Assembly (NCBI RefSeq): GCF_037996765.1
Contig: NZ_JBBNAD010000004.1
Coordinates: forward strand, 620,001 to 684,000
Source: Bdellovibrio sp. GT3
GTDB lineage: Bacteria > Bdellovibrionota > Bdellovibrionia > Bdellovibrionales > Bdellovibrionaceae
DNA: 64,000 nt
Reading direction: 5' to 3'
The notes beneath the pieces were generated by a model, which was not told the origin of the DNA, ran no database searches, and saw only the letters and a list, made by a program, of their open reading frames with translations. The first letter of the stretch is position 1, and each line of letters begins with the position of its first letter. Made by a program: the position numbers and the translations under genes. Positions 35,845 through 45,549 of the stretch are shown here, piece by piece.

Positions 35845-36044
35845 AAAACTGGCCCCCGAGAGTGTGGCGGCCAGTATCCCAAACTTTCATAAACCCAAAG
35901 GACTTCAATTATTTACGACACGGCCATCCGGGCCTCACTGCGCGAACTTACCGCTTCGTGCGGGCGCAGAGGTCGTAAATAATTGAAGTCCTTTGGGTTT
36001 AAGAAAGAAGTAGAATTAGTTCGCCACACTCTCGGGGCCAGTTT
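35845..36044. repeat. Nested inverted repeat between cysS and the glycosyltransferase
   Basis: The inner pair 35890-35919 / 35972-36001 is a perfect 30-bp inverted repeat, extended by five more bases past one mismatch. The outer pair (AACTGGCCCCGAGAGTGTGGCG-type) at 35846-35869 / 36022-36043 is inverted with a one-base indel. The 52-base core holds GGCC-ATCCG-GGCC and a CTGCGC...GCGCAG stem with CCGC-TTCGT-GCGG inside. The whole forms a ~200-base snapback. There is no T-run on either side. Confidence 0.85.
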
Positions 36045-36103
36045 CTAAACATTACATAACTTAATGCAGAACCGATGTCGGTTCCGCACGGCAGCAAGGG
36101 TGG

Positions 36104-37888
36104 TTAAGAGCTTTTGCTTTCGATTGCAGTCGGAGTTTCAAATATTCTTACGACTGCCTTTATACGTTCGATGATGAAGACGATGCCGAGGCTGCTCCAC
36201 ATCAGAATGACTCCGTCAAAAGGAGCGCGGAAACGATTTTCTGATTTAAAAATGTAAACGGTGAAAAAGATCGTCAGCATAAGTAAGGCGCTGACCTCGG
36301 CGTAGTTATTGCGACGGCGGGCAAAGGCCAGGGCGCCCAGCAATGCCAATGGCAACAATCCCCATTCAAATACCGGTGCCCAAATGTCGTACATGAATCC
36401 AACCTTGGATCCCGAGATGGGCCAAGTGCTGTTGCCATAGAATAAGTAGTTAATAAAACGCAGACTCTCGACCATCACCCAAGGATTTTCACGAACACAT
36501 TCGGCGCCAGCCTTCCAAAAGTAGGCTTGATCGGTGAAGGGGCGATCCCATTTTTTGAAAGCAGTTTCATTTAAAGTGACGAAGAGAGGTGACATCCACG
36601 AAGAGCCCGAGGAGTCGGCGTTGTTCTTCCAAGGGCATTTTCCCTCGACAAAATTCAATGCGCCGGCAGTGGGGCCCCATTGCATTTGGTTGTAGGCGAT
36701 TTTGGTAAATGCCAGATGGGGAGTCATGACCAAAAGGCAGCCCAATGCCATCATCGAGACTTTCAAAACGGCGTTTTTAAATTGAGCACGTTCACGATAC
36801 AACAGCCATAAGCTGAATGCCGGAATGAAGAACGCATGGTTGCCCTTGAAATAGAACGACACCATCATCAAAATTCCCACGATGAAGTAGTCGCGCATAC
36901 GCGAAGACTCCAAGGCCTTCATAATCCACCACAGTGTGGCCATTATTAAAAAGCTATAAGGGGATTCTGCCATATAGCGCGCGGTGAATCCGATTTGCGG
37001 GACGTCCAGTGCGACAAACAGCAAGGTCAGAAATGCGGCAGCTTTACCAAAGTTTTTCAGCACCAATAGATAAGCCAGCAGCACTGTGCCCATGGAAACA
37101 AAGATGCTGACCCATTTGTGCAATTCCCAATCTCCTGCAAGTCTTAATAGCAGACCGTAGACAGTGTATCCGATAGGTTGAAATGTCTGGCCTGCATCGA
37201 AGGATCCACGAAGCATTTGTATCCCGCGATGAAAGTAGGCCGCCATGTCCGAGAATAGAAACATCTCTGGTGGCATGGCGATTTGTGTGGTCCAAAAGCG
37301 CAGGAGAAAGGCCAGGATAAAAATGCTGATCACCGGGATCTTCCAGCGATCACTATCAACGGGAAGCTTTGCCCACAACATTCCGGCCAAGGCGAGACAA
37401 AGGATGATCATACCGAAAACTAAAGGGGGCGCACTCCAGTCTTTATCCAGATAAAAACCAAAGCTTCCGCCAAAGGAGTCACCGGTCAAATTCCAGGTTG
37501 TGGTTTTGCCAAGGACATTCGTGCTTGAATAAAGCGGCAGGCCGCGTTCGTTATTACAGCGGATATCGGGTGAAGTGGGGAGTTTCCAACTAACGCTGTC
37601 AGTGGAGAGGCTGTTAATGCAGCTCAAAGTTCTAAGTCGAAGGTGTTTTAAGTTTAAAAAATCCGGCAAGTAAGAGGCACTGGTTTTAAACTTTATCCAG
37701 AAAAGTCCCCCCTCGTCGGGATTGTAGTCTTTCATAATCAATGAAGTCGGAGCGTTGTACTCGGTCACCAGATTGGGACGGACAACTTCAATGTTTTCCA
37801 TTTTCGGTGTCAGCAATTGAAACCAGTTCAGGCACAAAACTCCAATAAATAGACTGAACCAAAACAGACGCGTTCTTGCAATTTCCAT
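36104..37888 (-). CDS. GT-C-type membrane glycosyltransferase (GT39/ArnT-like)
   Basis: About 594 aa. One N-terminal membrane anchor, a ~120-residue extracytoplasmic segment with two cysteines, then at least nine membrane helices. The SDMAAYFHRG loop after the first helices provides the acidic residue expected in GT-C enzymes, which use polyprenyl-phosphate sugars. A late loop (NFVEGKCPWKNN...) is periplasmic and contains Cys. By family it would add a sugar to a protein or lipid outside the inner membrane. The start at 37888 is chosen because the anchor follows directly; ATG codons at 37912 and 37924 are also possible. The gene ends close to the nested inverted repeat. Confidence 0.78.
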   Translation of the reverse strand: MEIARTRLFWFSLFIGVLCLNWFQLLTPKMENIEVVRPNLVTEYNAPTSLIMKDYNPDEGGLFWIKFKTSASYLPDFLNLKHLRLRTLSCINSLSTDSVSWKLPTSPDIRCNNERGLPLYSSTNVLGKTTTWNLTGDSFGGSFGFYLDKDWSAPPLVFGMIILCLALAGMLWAKLPVDSDRWKIPVISIFILAFLLRFWTTQIAMPPEMFLFSDMAAYFHRGIQMLRGSFDAGQTFQPIGYTVYGLLLRLAGDWELHKWVSIFVSMGTVLLAYLLVLKNFGKAAAFLTLLFVALDVPQIGFTARYMAESPYSFLIMATLWWIMKALESSRMRDYFIVGILMMVSFYFKGNHAFFIPAFSLWLLYRERAQFKNAVLKVSMMALGCLLVMTPHLAFTKIAYNQMQWGPTAGALNFVEGKCPWKNNADSSGSSWMSPLFVTLNETAFKKWDRPFTDQAYFWKAGAECVRENPWVMVESLRFINYLFYGNSTWPISGSKVGFMYDIWAPVFEWGLLPLALLGALAFARRRNNYAEVSALLMLTIFFTVYIFKSENRFRAPFDGVILMWSSLGIVFIIERIKAVVRIFETPTAIESKSS

Positions 37889-37980
37889 GTCCCTGCATTT
37901 ATTCAATGTCATGAATGGCTGCAAGTTACTAACCAGTCATTTTTGACTGGGTTCAAAATGTTGGGATCAGTCCTCAAACA

Positions 37981-38047
37981 CGGACCATACTGCGAAGGCC
38001 TTGCGAACTCTCGGGGGGCAGCATTGGCTTAAGCTGGTAATGGTCCG
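37981..38047. repeat. Structured intergenic element bounded by CGGACCAT / ATGGTCCG
   Basis: 8-bp inverted ends enclose AAGGCCTT and GCTTAAGC palindromes and an ACTCTCGGGG stretch that is also present in the outer arm of the nested inverted repeat at ~36030. It lies downstream of the outer-membrane protein gene and may act as a weak terminator. Confidence 0.45.
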
Positions 38048-38075
38048 TTCTTTTAATTGGTCACGGGGTTGGTAG

Positions 38076-39419
38076 CTAGTTATAGTTGCGTTTCAAACCA
38101 AACTTGTAACTGAACGTTAGGTTGAACTGTTTGCCACCGAAAGCCATCGTGGTCGCTTTTGTACCTGACTTATATTTCGGTGTGACCTCGCCATACTCAA
38201 CACCGACAGTCAGATTTTTTACACCCAACAGATTCCTGCATGCAGAGCCCAGCGTCCAACCTTTTAGGCCTCTCACGTTGCCAGAAGTGAACTCGCCGTC
38301 GTTCGACTCTGAATCAAAAACGTGTTGGTTGTAGTAGAAGTCCCAAGTGCATGTGTCAGTTTCCAAACCTCGGTAGGCGATTTCCGCACCCGTCGCATTT
38401 GAGTTCACAAGTTTGGTATGAGTACCATCACCGTTACCTTCTGGGTTTCGTACGAATTGTGATCTAAATACGCGAACCTCCGCCTGGCCCTTGCTGGATG
38501 TGAACATGTAACCCAGGTAAGTTGTCAGATCATCTTGCACGCGCTTTTGATTAGGATAGCTGCCGGTGTCGCCACGAGCGCCTGTCACACCAATATAAAG
38601 GTCATGATTTTTCAAGTAGGGAGAGCTTTTAGCATAAACTTTGCGAAGTGCATTTGTGATTCGCATTTCCATCGTACCAGCTGCTGATGGATATGAGTTT
38701 GCACGGGAGTCAAATGGAGTGACATTAGATTCACCTTTGATACCGTCGCCATCAATCACCGAGAAGGACGCAAGGAGTACCCGGTCTAACTCTTCCTTCA
38801 GTTCATAATTAACCTGAATACCTTGATCGTAGCGGACCTGAATTCCGTAAGGTGCCGTCATATAATAGCGACTTGGTTTTCCTTCCAAGGGTGATAGTCC
38901 ACTGGCTGCAAAGCTTCCAGCTAGGATTGTTACATCCTGGGATTTGCTAATATCGATATTTGCACCAATTGCACCCAAGAACCAAGGGCGATCAACATAG
39001 CCGTCAGCGCGCATGCGATTGGCATTGTGAAAGTTCCGGCGATCCTTCTCGTTATAGTCAAGTACTTGATTTTTAGGGATTGCACTGACTGTGATAAAGA
39101 TCTGTTTGATTCGCGAGTTGGCAAAGTTCTTGGAAACCTTTGCATCACCTTGAATGACGGTATCTCCAACTGACGTTTCATTGCCGCCGTGTTTGCGAAG
39201 ATCATTATTTAGTACTGCTGCAACCTGTCCGGTAACTGTTGCGGCAACGCAAACGCCTTTCGCTAAAACCCCACCTGCAAGATAGCATTCCAAGTCTTCG
39301 TTGGTGCTGTGGGGAGCTTGATTATAATATGATGAACTCTGTGCTTGGCCCACCGAGCCTGCAAGCAGCAACGTACCCATCATTATTGTTCTTAAGTGAT
39401 TACCTTTTGTGTTCGTCAT
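38076..39419 (-). CDS. Putative outer-membrane beta-barrel protein
   Basis: 447 aa. Signal peptide (ending near GSVGQAQ), then alternating hydrophobic/polar strands through to a terminal FSYKFGLKRNYN. Strand-like segments (QIFITVSAIP, LYIGVTGARGD, LTVGVEYGEV, FNLTFSYKFG) suggest a porin-like or channel barrel. A GANIDISK motif and scattered Cys pairs are seen. No named family. The start has TTTTCTCC context on + i.e. GGAGAAAA on the coding strand just before the ATG. Confidence 0.72.
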   Translation of the reverse strand: MTNTKGNHLRTIMMGTLLLAGSVGQAQSSSYYNQAPHSTNEDLECYLAGGVLAKGVCVAATVTGQVAAVLNNDLRKHGGNETSVGDTVIQGDAKVSKNFANSRIKQIFITVSAIPKNQVLDYNEKDRRNFHNANRMRADGYVDRPWFLGAIGANIDISKSQDVTILAGSFAASGLSPLEGKPSRYYMTAPYGIQVRYDQGIQVNYELKEELDRVLLASFSVIDGDGIKGESNVTPFDSRANSYPSAAGTMEMRITNALRKVYAKSSPYLKNHDLYIGVTGARGDTGSYPNQKRVQDDLTTYLGYMFTSSKGQAEVRVFRSQFVRNPEGNGDGTHTKLVNSNATGAEIAYRGLETDTCTWDFYYNQHVFDSESNDGEFTSGNVRGLKGWTLGSACRNLLGVKNLTVGVEYGEVTPKYKSGTKATTMAFGGKQFNLTFSYKFGLKRNYN

Positions 39420-39823
39420 GTTTTCTCCTTGTTTACATGACGAACTTTGGTTTCAAGTTGTGTACCAAATGCACCCAAAGCAAATTATCAACAGCATGAA
39501 CAGCAAGAAGGGTGTTTTTGAATTCATTGTTGAAAAATGTAGGTTCAATTGATGAATATGAATTCGACAAATTTTGCAAAGAGCGCCTGAATTACGATGG
39601 AACGTTTGGGCTTGTTCGGTGAAAAAAGAGTCATCGACTCGGAAAAGAAAAAATCATCCTCCTGGTTTTCCACCATATCGTCCAGTGCTTTCCCATGCTG
39701 GGAGATTCTATCCGTTAGCGGAGTGATGTAGTTGCATTGGGTAGAAAATAGAAAAGGGAGCCGCTTGGCTCCCTTTTCTTTCGCGGCACATCCCAAAAAG
39801 GGAACCCTGTTACCTAGATCAAG
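39420..39823. other. 404-bp intergenic stretch
   Basis: It is AT-rich and holds one strong terminator (39752-39777) for the small secreted gene above. A minus-strand open frame from 39676 to 39545 (43 codons from MVENQEDDFF) has no ribosome site and lies after the terminator; I do not call it. The promoter of the outer-membrane protein must be near 39430-39540. Confidence 0.6.
39752..39777. terminator. Rho-independent terminator
   Basis: Perfect stem AAAAGGGAGCC / GGCTCCCTTTT with a GCTT loop, downstream of the small secreted gene that ends at 39824 on the minus strand. Confidence 0.93.
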
Positions 39824-40228
39824 CTAACAACAATCGCCTTGCCCGCGGCACTCGATTTCCTGACCAGTTCGTTCGTCTACCAAGAAGATTCGGTAGTTAT
39901 CAACCGTATTACGTAAATCCAAATGCAGTTTGCCTGGGACTGAATAGTAGCCAAAACCTTTTGCTTTACCAAGGCCACCCCAGTTGCGTTCAGCTTCCTG
40001 AGTTTTAACCATAATGGCAGAACTGTTTCCTTGAACAACAGTCACTTCGCCAAGCTCCATGGAGGCATTAACTATTTGGCCTTGTCTGTAGGAGGAGTGA
40101 TACTTAAACACCTCATTTTGAGTGTAGATAGCGATGTCTTTGCCGCAAACCAATGATGGTGAAGTTCCAGCCAGGGCATTTGCGGCAATCAGGGAAAAAA
40201 CAGCCGTTTTAAGAAAGAGAACTTTCAT
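39824..40228 (-). CDS. Small secreted protein with C-terminal cysteines
   Basis: 134 aa. Signal peptide (MKVLFLKTAVFSLIAANALAG); mature part has VCGKD and a C-terminal ECRGQGDCC, so up to four cysteines. No family recognised. It lies 40 bases downstream of a similar-sized secreted gene on the same strand, so the two may form an operon. GGAAAATTCC precedes the ATG. Confidence 0.7.
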   Translation of the reverse strand: MKVLFLKTAVFSLIAANALAGTSPSLVCGKDIAIYTQNEVFKYHSSYRQGQIVNASMELGEVTVVQGNSSAIMVKTQEAERNWGGLGKAKGFGYYSVPGKLHLDLRNTVDNYRIFLVDERTGQEIECRGQGDCC

Positions 40229-40268
40229 GGAATTTTCCTTTGTTTAATTTGTTCGTTCTTCTATTTTA

Positions 40269-40655
40269 CTATTTGCACGTGTATCTAGCCCAAACGCCCG
40301 TAGTATAGGTTTGGTCCAACGCCACAGTTGAATTTGGGTGAATGTCCGCGAAACCTTGATTGGTGGAGAACCACTGAACATTGTTAAATGCTTGGCATCC
40401 TTGGTTGGCTTTGCTGTACGTGAAATCTGCACCGTAGTGACCATCACTGCCCATCCACTTCACTGCACCAATACATGTGCCAGTTGCGCCGGCACCCTTG
40501 ATGGCGATCTGGTTGCCGTTGAATTGAACCAGGATCTCGGAATCCGCTTGTACCGCGTTTCCAGCGTTTTTCAGGCTGCAGACATAATATGGTTTTGCCG
40601 CGAAGGCTGTAGAACTAAGACCCAACATTAAAAGTGCACAGAATACTTGTTTCAT
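40269..40655 (-). CDS. Small secreted protein of unknown function
   Basis: 128 aa. Signal peptide (MKQVFCALLMLGLSSTAFAA). Four cysteines in the mature part (YVCSLK, TGTCIG, NQGCQAF, RYTCK) probably form two disulfides. The sequence is beta-rich and acidic-poor. AGGAG lies upstream of the ATG. No family recognised. Likely first gene of a two-gene unit with 39824-40228. Confidence 0.7.
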   Translation of the reverse strand: MKQVFCALLMLGLSSTAFAAKPYYVCSLKNAGNAVQADSEILVQFNGNQIAIKGAGATGTCIGAVKWMGSDGHYGADFTYSKANQGCQAFNNVQWFSTNQGFADIHPNSTVALDQTYTTGVWARYTCK

Positions 40656-41052
40656 CGAAGACTCCTATGTGTTTTAGGTTCATTTGCTATTAATAACTTC
40701 AAATGCAATATACCCTCGGAAATTGACCAAAAAAAGATAGATGTTCTTAATTAGTATACGGTTTGTTCATAATAGGTGTACGAATGTCTGATTTTTATAC
40801 GGCAGCCGTAGTCAGCTATAGGCGATTTGCCCGGTCATGACGTAAGCATCAATAGGAGTGAATGGGCGGATGGAGCGAATTCCCAGAATCGCAAGATCGT
40901 ACGGGATTGGGCGGGTTTTACTAGCTCCCGGTTAGCCCCAGTCGGGGCGGGGAGTGCAACATAATGACTTATTATCGGTGTTCTTTTTAAGGAAAGCCCA
41001 CTGTTAGCTCTGTTGGTTGCTTAGAAATTTGCGTTTGTATGTCTTGGACCTA
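40656..41052. other. 397-bp intergenic stretch with a gene relic
   Basis: It contains the penicillin acylase-like relic (40814-40915), a GCCCC-AGTC-GGGGC hairpin near 40934, and the AT-rich promoter side of the small secreted gene. Nothing else is recognisable. Confidence 0.65.
40814..40915 (-). pseudogene. Relic of a second penicillin acylase gene
   Basis: These 102 bases align without gaps to 42801-42902 inside the intact acylase gene, with 13 differences. On the minus strand the two encode the same 33-34 residues ([13 protein letters not shown]...QIAYS) except for one Thr to Ser change. An in-frame TGA follows directly and a TAA lies seven codons before. The mostly silent differences indicate a formerly functional paralogue that was later lost, not a recent copy. 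Confidence 0.88.
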
Positions 41053-43353
41053 TTATTCCAAAATCAATTCGTGGGATTTATCCTTTTCGATTTCGGCTGA
41101 GTCCATGAGTTGTGGGCGGTGTTTTCCGGTTACGAACATTTCAATTTGATTGGCGTAAAAGGGCGAAAGCATGTGGCCCGAAATTCCGATGGGGTTGATG
41201 CCCCAGCTGTGCTTTGCGTTTGCGAAATCAATCACTCGGCGAGTAGAGGCTCCGGCTGTAACCTTGAAGTCACCACCCAGGGCGCGCGCTTTGTTGTTGG
41301 TGATTTCGTTATAAGCTCCGCCCATGGGGAAGGGGCCTAAGTTGAAGATAGCACTTAAGGGTTTCTCGCGACCCAAGGGGTGGATGTATTCAATCGTATG
41401 GATTTTGCCCCACATCGGTGGCTCTGACCACTTCGCGAATGTATTGCGAAGTCCTTGCGTGAAGACCTGTTCTGGTTTCACCAGCTCCCACCAAGGAGAA
41501 TTCGGGTTTTGAGTCACACGCTCAAAAAACATCCAGGAGTGGGGCGTGCCAAGATAAGCTTCGCGCTGGTCTTCCAGTGGAGCCAGCATTAGTAGCAAAC
41601 TCTCATTCACCCACGTATAATAAAGACTGGCTTCCTGCGAGTTGGCGTCTGAATTCAAATTCCAGTTTTTTAGCTTTTCAATCCAAGGAGCAAACTTGTT
41701 TTGCTCTTCGGCCGTCAATTTAAGGAAGCCTGTCATTTTTTCGATCAAATTTCTATTGGCCAGATTCAGGTTCTTCACCTGCAATGCGCGCATTTCTTCG
41801 CTGTTCCATTTTTCCTTTTTGGCAAGTTCCGTGAGCAGAGTGTTTTGACGGTCCGCACTTTGCCAGTCGCCGCGAATTTCAGAATCAATATTTGCCGGGC
41901 GAGTGTTGGCGGTGACGATCACGCCCGATGCTGGATTCACGGAATGAGGTTTTTCCTCCCACGAAAGTACGCGCTTGTATTCATCGTTAAGGCTGGTTCC
42001 ATCCAAAATCAATTCTGAATTGGGATTTCCCTTCACGGCGACTTCACCGAACATCCACCACGCAATGTTTTCGGCGTCCGCGTACATGACATTTAAACCG
42101 GGAGCTGTTCCGGGTTTTAGCGCGTTTTCAAACGTCTTCATGTCCTTGGCTTCGCCCATGATATAAAGAGCCTGCAAAGGGTCGTTGTCCACGTTGTGAA
42201 AAGCCCACTTCAAAGAAATATCTGATTCAATCACATGATTCATCAATGGACCGTGAGGGGTCTCGATGATCTCAATCGTCAGGGGATCTTGCTTTTTAAT
42301 TTTGATGACTTCAGTGCGTGTCGCATATTCCTGCGGCTTATGGTTATAAAGTAAAGTCTTGTTGGTGCGATCAATGCTTTCGCGGTACAGATCCATGTCA
42401 TCCGTTTGCGACATGGTGAATCCCCAGGCGTGTTGAGGTGTGTGTCCTAAAATCGCGAATGGCACTAGCGGCAGATAGTGTCCGTAGATTTCAAAATCCG
42501 GGGTGTGAATGTGGGCTTCGAACCAAACCGATGGATGAGAAAAGGCGATGTGTGGATCGTTGGCAAAAATACTTTTGCCGCTGGCTGAACGTTGCGGGGC
42601 CAAGAGCCACGCATTACTGCTGTCAAAAAGAGTGGCGAAGGACGCGTTGTCGGCCACTTCCCAAAGGGGGCTCAAGTCGACATCGCCGGCAAGTCTTAGC
42701 GGAGTTTTAAGCTGATCATTGCGAAGTTCCTGAAACTGTTTATGCGGAAGTTTTTTAGCGAGTGCCGTCATCATGGGATCGGTTTTAAGTGCGATACCAA
42801 AGCTATAGGCGATTTGACCGGTCATAACGTAAGCATCAATCGGCGTGAAGGGGCGGATCGTGCGAATTCCCAGGATGGCCAGATCATAAGGGATCGGGCG
42901 GGTGGAGGCGTACTGGTTCGCGCCGTCACAGAAGGCTTCCATCAGTTTCCACATTTCCGGATCCAGGGTGCCGTCCTTGCGTTTTTTCTCGATCACGCTG
43001 GCAGCAGTTTGTTTAAGTCCCAGGCTGCGATATAGCAGGTCGGATTTTAGGGTTTTTTCGCCGACCACTTCGGAAAGTTCACCTTGGGTTTGTCTGCGTC
43101 CCATTTCCATTTGAAACAGACGCTCGCTGGCCATCACATATCCCAAAGCTTTAAAGGCATCAGTTTTGTTTTGGGCGTAAATATGAGGGATGCCAAAGGA
43201 ATCGCGCTGAATTTTTACGGGAGCCGAGAGATTTTCAAGATCGATTTTTCCATCCAATGGTGCCAGTGACTGACGCATGTAAATGTAAGTGCCAGATAGA
43301 ATTAAAAGCAGAACTAGAACCAGATAACGCAGGGATTTTTTCAGCAGTTTCAT
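41053..43353 (-). CDS. Penicillin acylase family N-terminal nucleophile hydrolase
   Basis: 766 aa. One N-terminal membrane anchor or signal (residues 8-26), then the alpha chain with [14 protein letters not shown] and [18 protein letters not shown], and the beta chain starting at Ser246 (SNAWLLAPQ), the autoprocessing nucleophile. The downstream [12 protein letters not shown] calcium/oxyanion region is intact. The family hydrolyses amides, including beta-lactams and N-acyl homoserine lactones; the true substrate is unknown. It is likely periplasmic. A relic of a paralogue lies downstream. Confidence 0.93.
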   Translation of the reverse strand: MKLLKKSLRYLVLVLLLILSGTYIYMRQSLAPLDGKIDLENLSAPVKIQRDSFGIPHIYAQNKTDAFKALGYVMASERLFQMEMGRRQTQGELSEVVGEKTLKSDLLYRSLGLKQTAASVIEKKRKDGTLDPEMWKLMEAFCDGANQYASTRPIPYDLAILGIRTIRPFTPIDAYVMTGQIAYSFGIALKTDPMMTALAKKLPHKQFQELRNDQLKTPLRLAGDVDLSPLWEVADNASFATLFDSSNAWLLAPQRSASGKSIFANDPHIAFSHPSVWFEAHIHTPDFEIYGHYLPLVPFAILGHTPQHAWGFTMSQTDDMDLYRESIDRTNKTLLYNHKPQEYATRTEVIKIKKQDPLTIEIIETPHGPLMNHVIESDISLKWAFHNVDNDPLQALYIMGEAKDMKTFENALKPGTAPGLNVMYADAENIAWWMFGEVAVKGNPNSELILDGTSLNDEYKRVLSWEEKPHSVNPASGVIVTANTRPANIDSEIRGDWQSADRQNTLLTELAKKEKWNSEEMRALQVKNLNLANRNLIEKMTGFLKLTAEEQNKFAPWIEKLKNWNLNSDANSQEASLYYTWVNESLLLMLAPLEDQREAYLGTPHSWMFFERVTQNPNSPWWELVKPEQVFTQGLRNTFAKWSEPPMWGKIHTIEYIHPLGREKPLSAIFNLGPFPMGGAYNEITNNKARALGGDFKVTAGASTRRVIDFANAKHSWGINPIGISGHMLSPFYANQIEMFVTGKHRPQLMDSAEIEKDKSHELILE

Positions 43354-43470
43354 AGGTTCCCACTGTCACAAAGACCAGAAGCTGAGGCAAGTCACAAGAT
43401 GTCACTATGCAATGCGATTTCGTGGAAGCGGACTAGGAAATCGTGCACGGCTTGTGCTACGATCAGAGGG

Positions 43471-45549
43471 ATGGCCAAAACCTATAAAAAGAACTTTCAA
43501 CTGGTGTCTGAGTTTAAACCTTCTGGGGATCAACCCAAAGCTATTCAACAGATGGTGGAAAACATCGGCGCGGGACTAAAACAGCAAACCTTACTGGGAG
43601 TGACCGGCTCGGGCAAAACCTTCAGTATGGCGCACACTATTGCGCAAATGAATCAGCCGGCCTTGGTGCTGGCGCCAAATAAAACCCTGGCGGCGCAATT
43701 ATACTCTGAATTCAAAGAGTTGTTTCCCAATAATGCAGTAGAGTACTTCGTCAGTTATTACGATTACTATCAACCCGAAGCCTACATCCCTTCGACGGAC
43801 ACGTATATTGAGAAGGACTCGGCAATCAATGAGCAAATTGATCGCATGCGCCACTCGGCGACACGTTCTTTATTTGATCGTCGCGATGTGATCATCGTGA
43901 GTTCTGTTTCCTGTATTTATGGTTTGGGTTCGCCGGAAGCCTACGAAGGCATGATGATTCAGATTGTCTCGAACACCGAGATGAAACGCGATCATCTTTT
44001 ACGTGAACTAATACGTGTACAATATCAACGCAACAACGTGGATTTTTCCCGGGGAACGGTGCGCGTTCGTGGCGACAATGTCGAGATTTTCCCGCCCTAC
44101 GAGGAAGACCGCGCGATTCGTGTCGAATTTTTCGGGGACTTCGTCGAGCGCTTGTCATGGATTGATCCTTTGACAGGACAGGTTCTGGAAGAGATCGACC
44201 AAATCGGTATCTATCCGGGTAGTCACTATGCCACGGGTGATGACAACTTAAAGCGGGCAATCAAAACCATTCAGGATGAACTGCGTGATCAGTTGCAGAA
44301 TCTGAATCAGAATATGAAATTCCTCGAGGCGCAGCGACTGGAACAAAGAACCTATTACGACATCGAGATGATGGAACAAATGGGTTTTTGTCAGGGCATC
44401 GAGAACTACTCCCGCCACTTGACGGGGCGTGGTCCGGGCGAGCCACCTCCGACACTGCTGGAGTACTTTCCAAAGGACTTTATCACTTTCATCGACGAGT
44501 CCCACGTCACAGTACCGCAAATTGGTGGTATGTACCGCGGGGACCGCGCGCGTAAATCCACATTGGTGGAGCACGGCTTCCGTATGCCTTCGGCGTTGGA
44601 TAACCGTCCGCTGAATTTCCAGGAATTTGAAAAGATGATGGACAAAGTCGTCTACGTTTCGGCAACTCCGGGAAATTATGAACTGGAAAAATCAGAAGGA
44701 ATTATCGTCGAGCAGATCATTCGCCCTACAGGGTTGATTGATCCTGTGGTTGAGGTGCGCCCGGTAAAACACCAGGTTGATGATCTGTTAAAAGAAATTC
44801 GCGAGCGTATTAAAGTTAAGGAACGCGTGCTTATCACAACTTTGACCAAGCGTTCAGCCGAGGATTTGACCGAGTACTACGAAAATCTGGGAATCAAAAT
44901 CAAATACCTGCACAGTGATATCGACACCATTGAACGTTCGGAAATCCTGCGCGATTTGCGTCTGGGTGTGTTCGATGTCCTGGTCGGGATCAATTTGTTA
45001 AGAGAAGGTTTGGATATTCCTGAAGTGAGTCTGGTGGGGATCACCGATGCCGACAAAGAGGGGTTCCTGCGTTCCGAGCGTTCGTTGATTCAAACTATCG
45101 GCCGTGCTGCTCGTAACCTCAATGGCCGGGTGATCTTGTACGGGGATACTATCACTGAGAGTATGCGCAAAGCCATTGGCGAGACCGACCGTCGTCGTCG
45201 CATTCAGCAGGAACACAATGAAGCCAACGGCATCACTCCGCAAAGCATCCGTAAGAAAATCCGCGATGGCCTTGGAGAAGCATTCGATGGTTCTGTGGGT
45301 GGATCTCCGCTGAAGGGCGAGGACCGTCAACAGGCGATCATGAACAAGTTTGCTCATGAGCCGAATAAGCTGACAGAGGAAATCGATAAGCTGCGCGAAA
45401 AGATGCGGGCTCTTTCCAAAAAGCTGGAGTTTGAAGAGGCGGCCAAGGTTCGCGATGAAATCAAACGTCTGCAGATTTTGGAACTGAACTTGCGCAGTGG
45501 GGAAGTGGAATCCGAAAGTGCCGAGGTGAATAAGAATGGCCTCAAGTAA
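43471..45549 (+). CDS. uvrB: Excinuclease ABC subunit B
   Basis: 692 aa. Damage-verification helicase of nucleotide excision repair. Walker [11 protein letters not shown], the beta-hairpin region around [26 protein letters not shown] box, helicase motifs ([16 protein letters not shown]) and the C-terminal UVR domain (~650-690; [18 protein letters not shown]) are all present. The start at 43471 is set by AGAGGG and the family N-terminus ([15 protein letters not shown]); an in-frame ATG at 43399 adds an unrelated leader. It overlaps uvrC by 14 bases. No LexA-type box was evident upstream. Confidence 0.97.
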   Translation: MAKTYKKNFQLVSEFKPSGDQPKAIQQMVENIGAGLKQQTLLGVTGSGKTFSMAHTIAQMNQPALVLAPNKTLAAQLYSEFKELFPNNAVEYFVSYYDYYQPEAYIPSTDTYIEKDSAINEQIDRMRHSATRSLFDRRDVIIVSSVSCIYGLGSPEAYEGMMIQIVSNTEMKRDHLLRELIRVQYQRNNVDFSRGTVRVRGDNVEIFPPYEEDRAIRVEFFGDFVERLSWIDPLTGQVLEEIDQIGIYPGSHYATGDDNLKRAIKTIQDELRDQLQNLNQNMKFLEAQRLEQRTYYDIEMMEQMGFCQGIENYSRHLTGRGPGEPPPTLLEYFPKDFITFIDESHVTVPQIGGMYRGDRARKSTLVEHGFRMPSALDNRPLNFQEFEKMMDKVVYVSATPGNYELEKSEGIIVEQIIRPTGLIDPVVEVRPVKHQVDDLLKEIRERIKVKERVLITTLTKRSAEDLTEYYENLGIKIKYLHSDIDTIERSEILRDLRLGVFDVLVGINLLREGLDIPEVSLVGITDADKEGFLRSERSLIQTIGRAARNLNGRVILYGDTITESMRKAIGETDRRRRIQQEHNEANGITPQSIRKKIRDGLGEAFDGSVGGSPLKGEDRQQAIMNKFAHEPNKLTEEIDKLREKMRALSKKLEFEEAAKVRDEIKRLQILELNLRSGEVESESAEVNKNGLK

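Noticed and set aside
36069-36105. Possible SRP or other standard RNA near GGCAGCAAGGGTGG
   Set aside because: The conserved SRP core is absent and the fold is only a 7-bp hairpin.
39545-39676. Short minus-strand frame (MVENQEDDFF...)
   Set aside because: No ribosome site, lies after a terminator, no signal or family match.
43399-43471. LexA box upstream of uvrB
   Set aside because: No spaced TTAC/GTAA-type palindrome was found.
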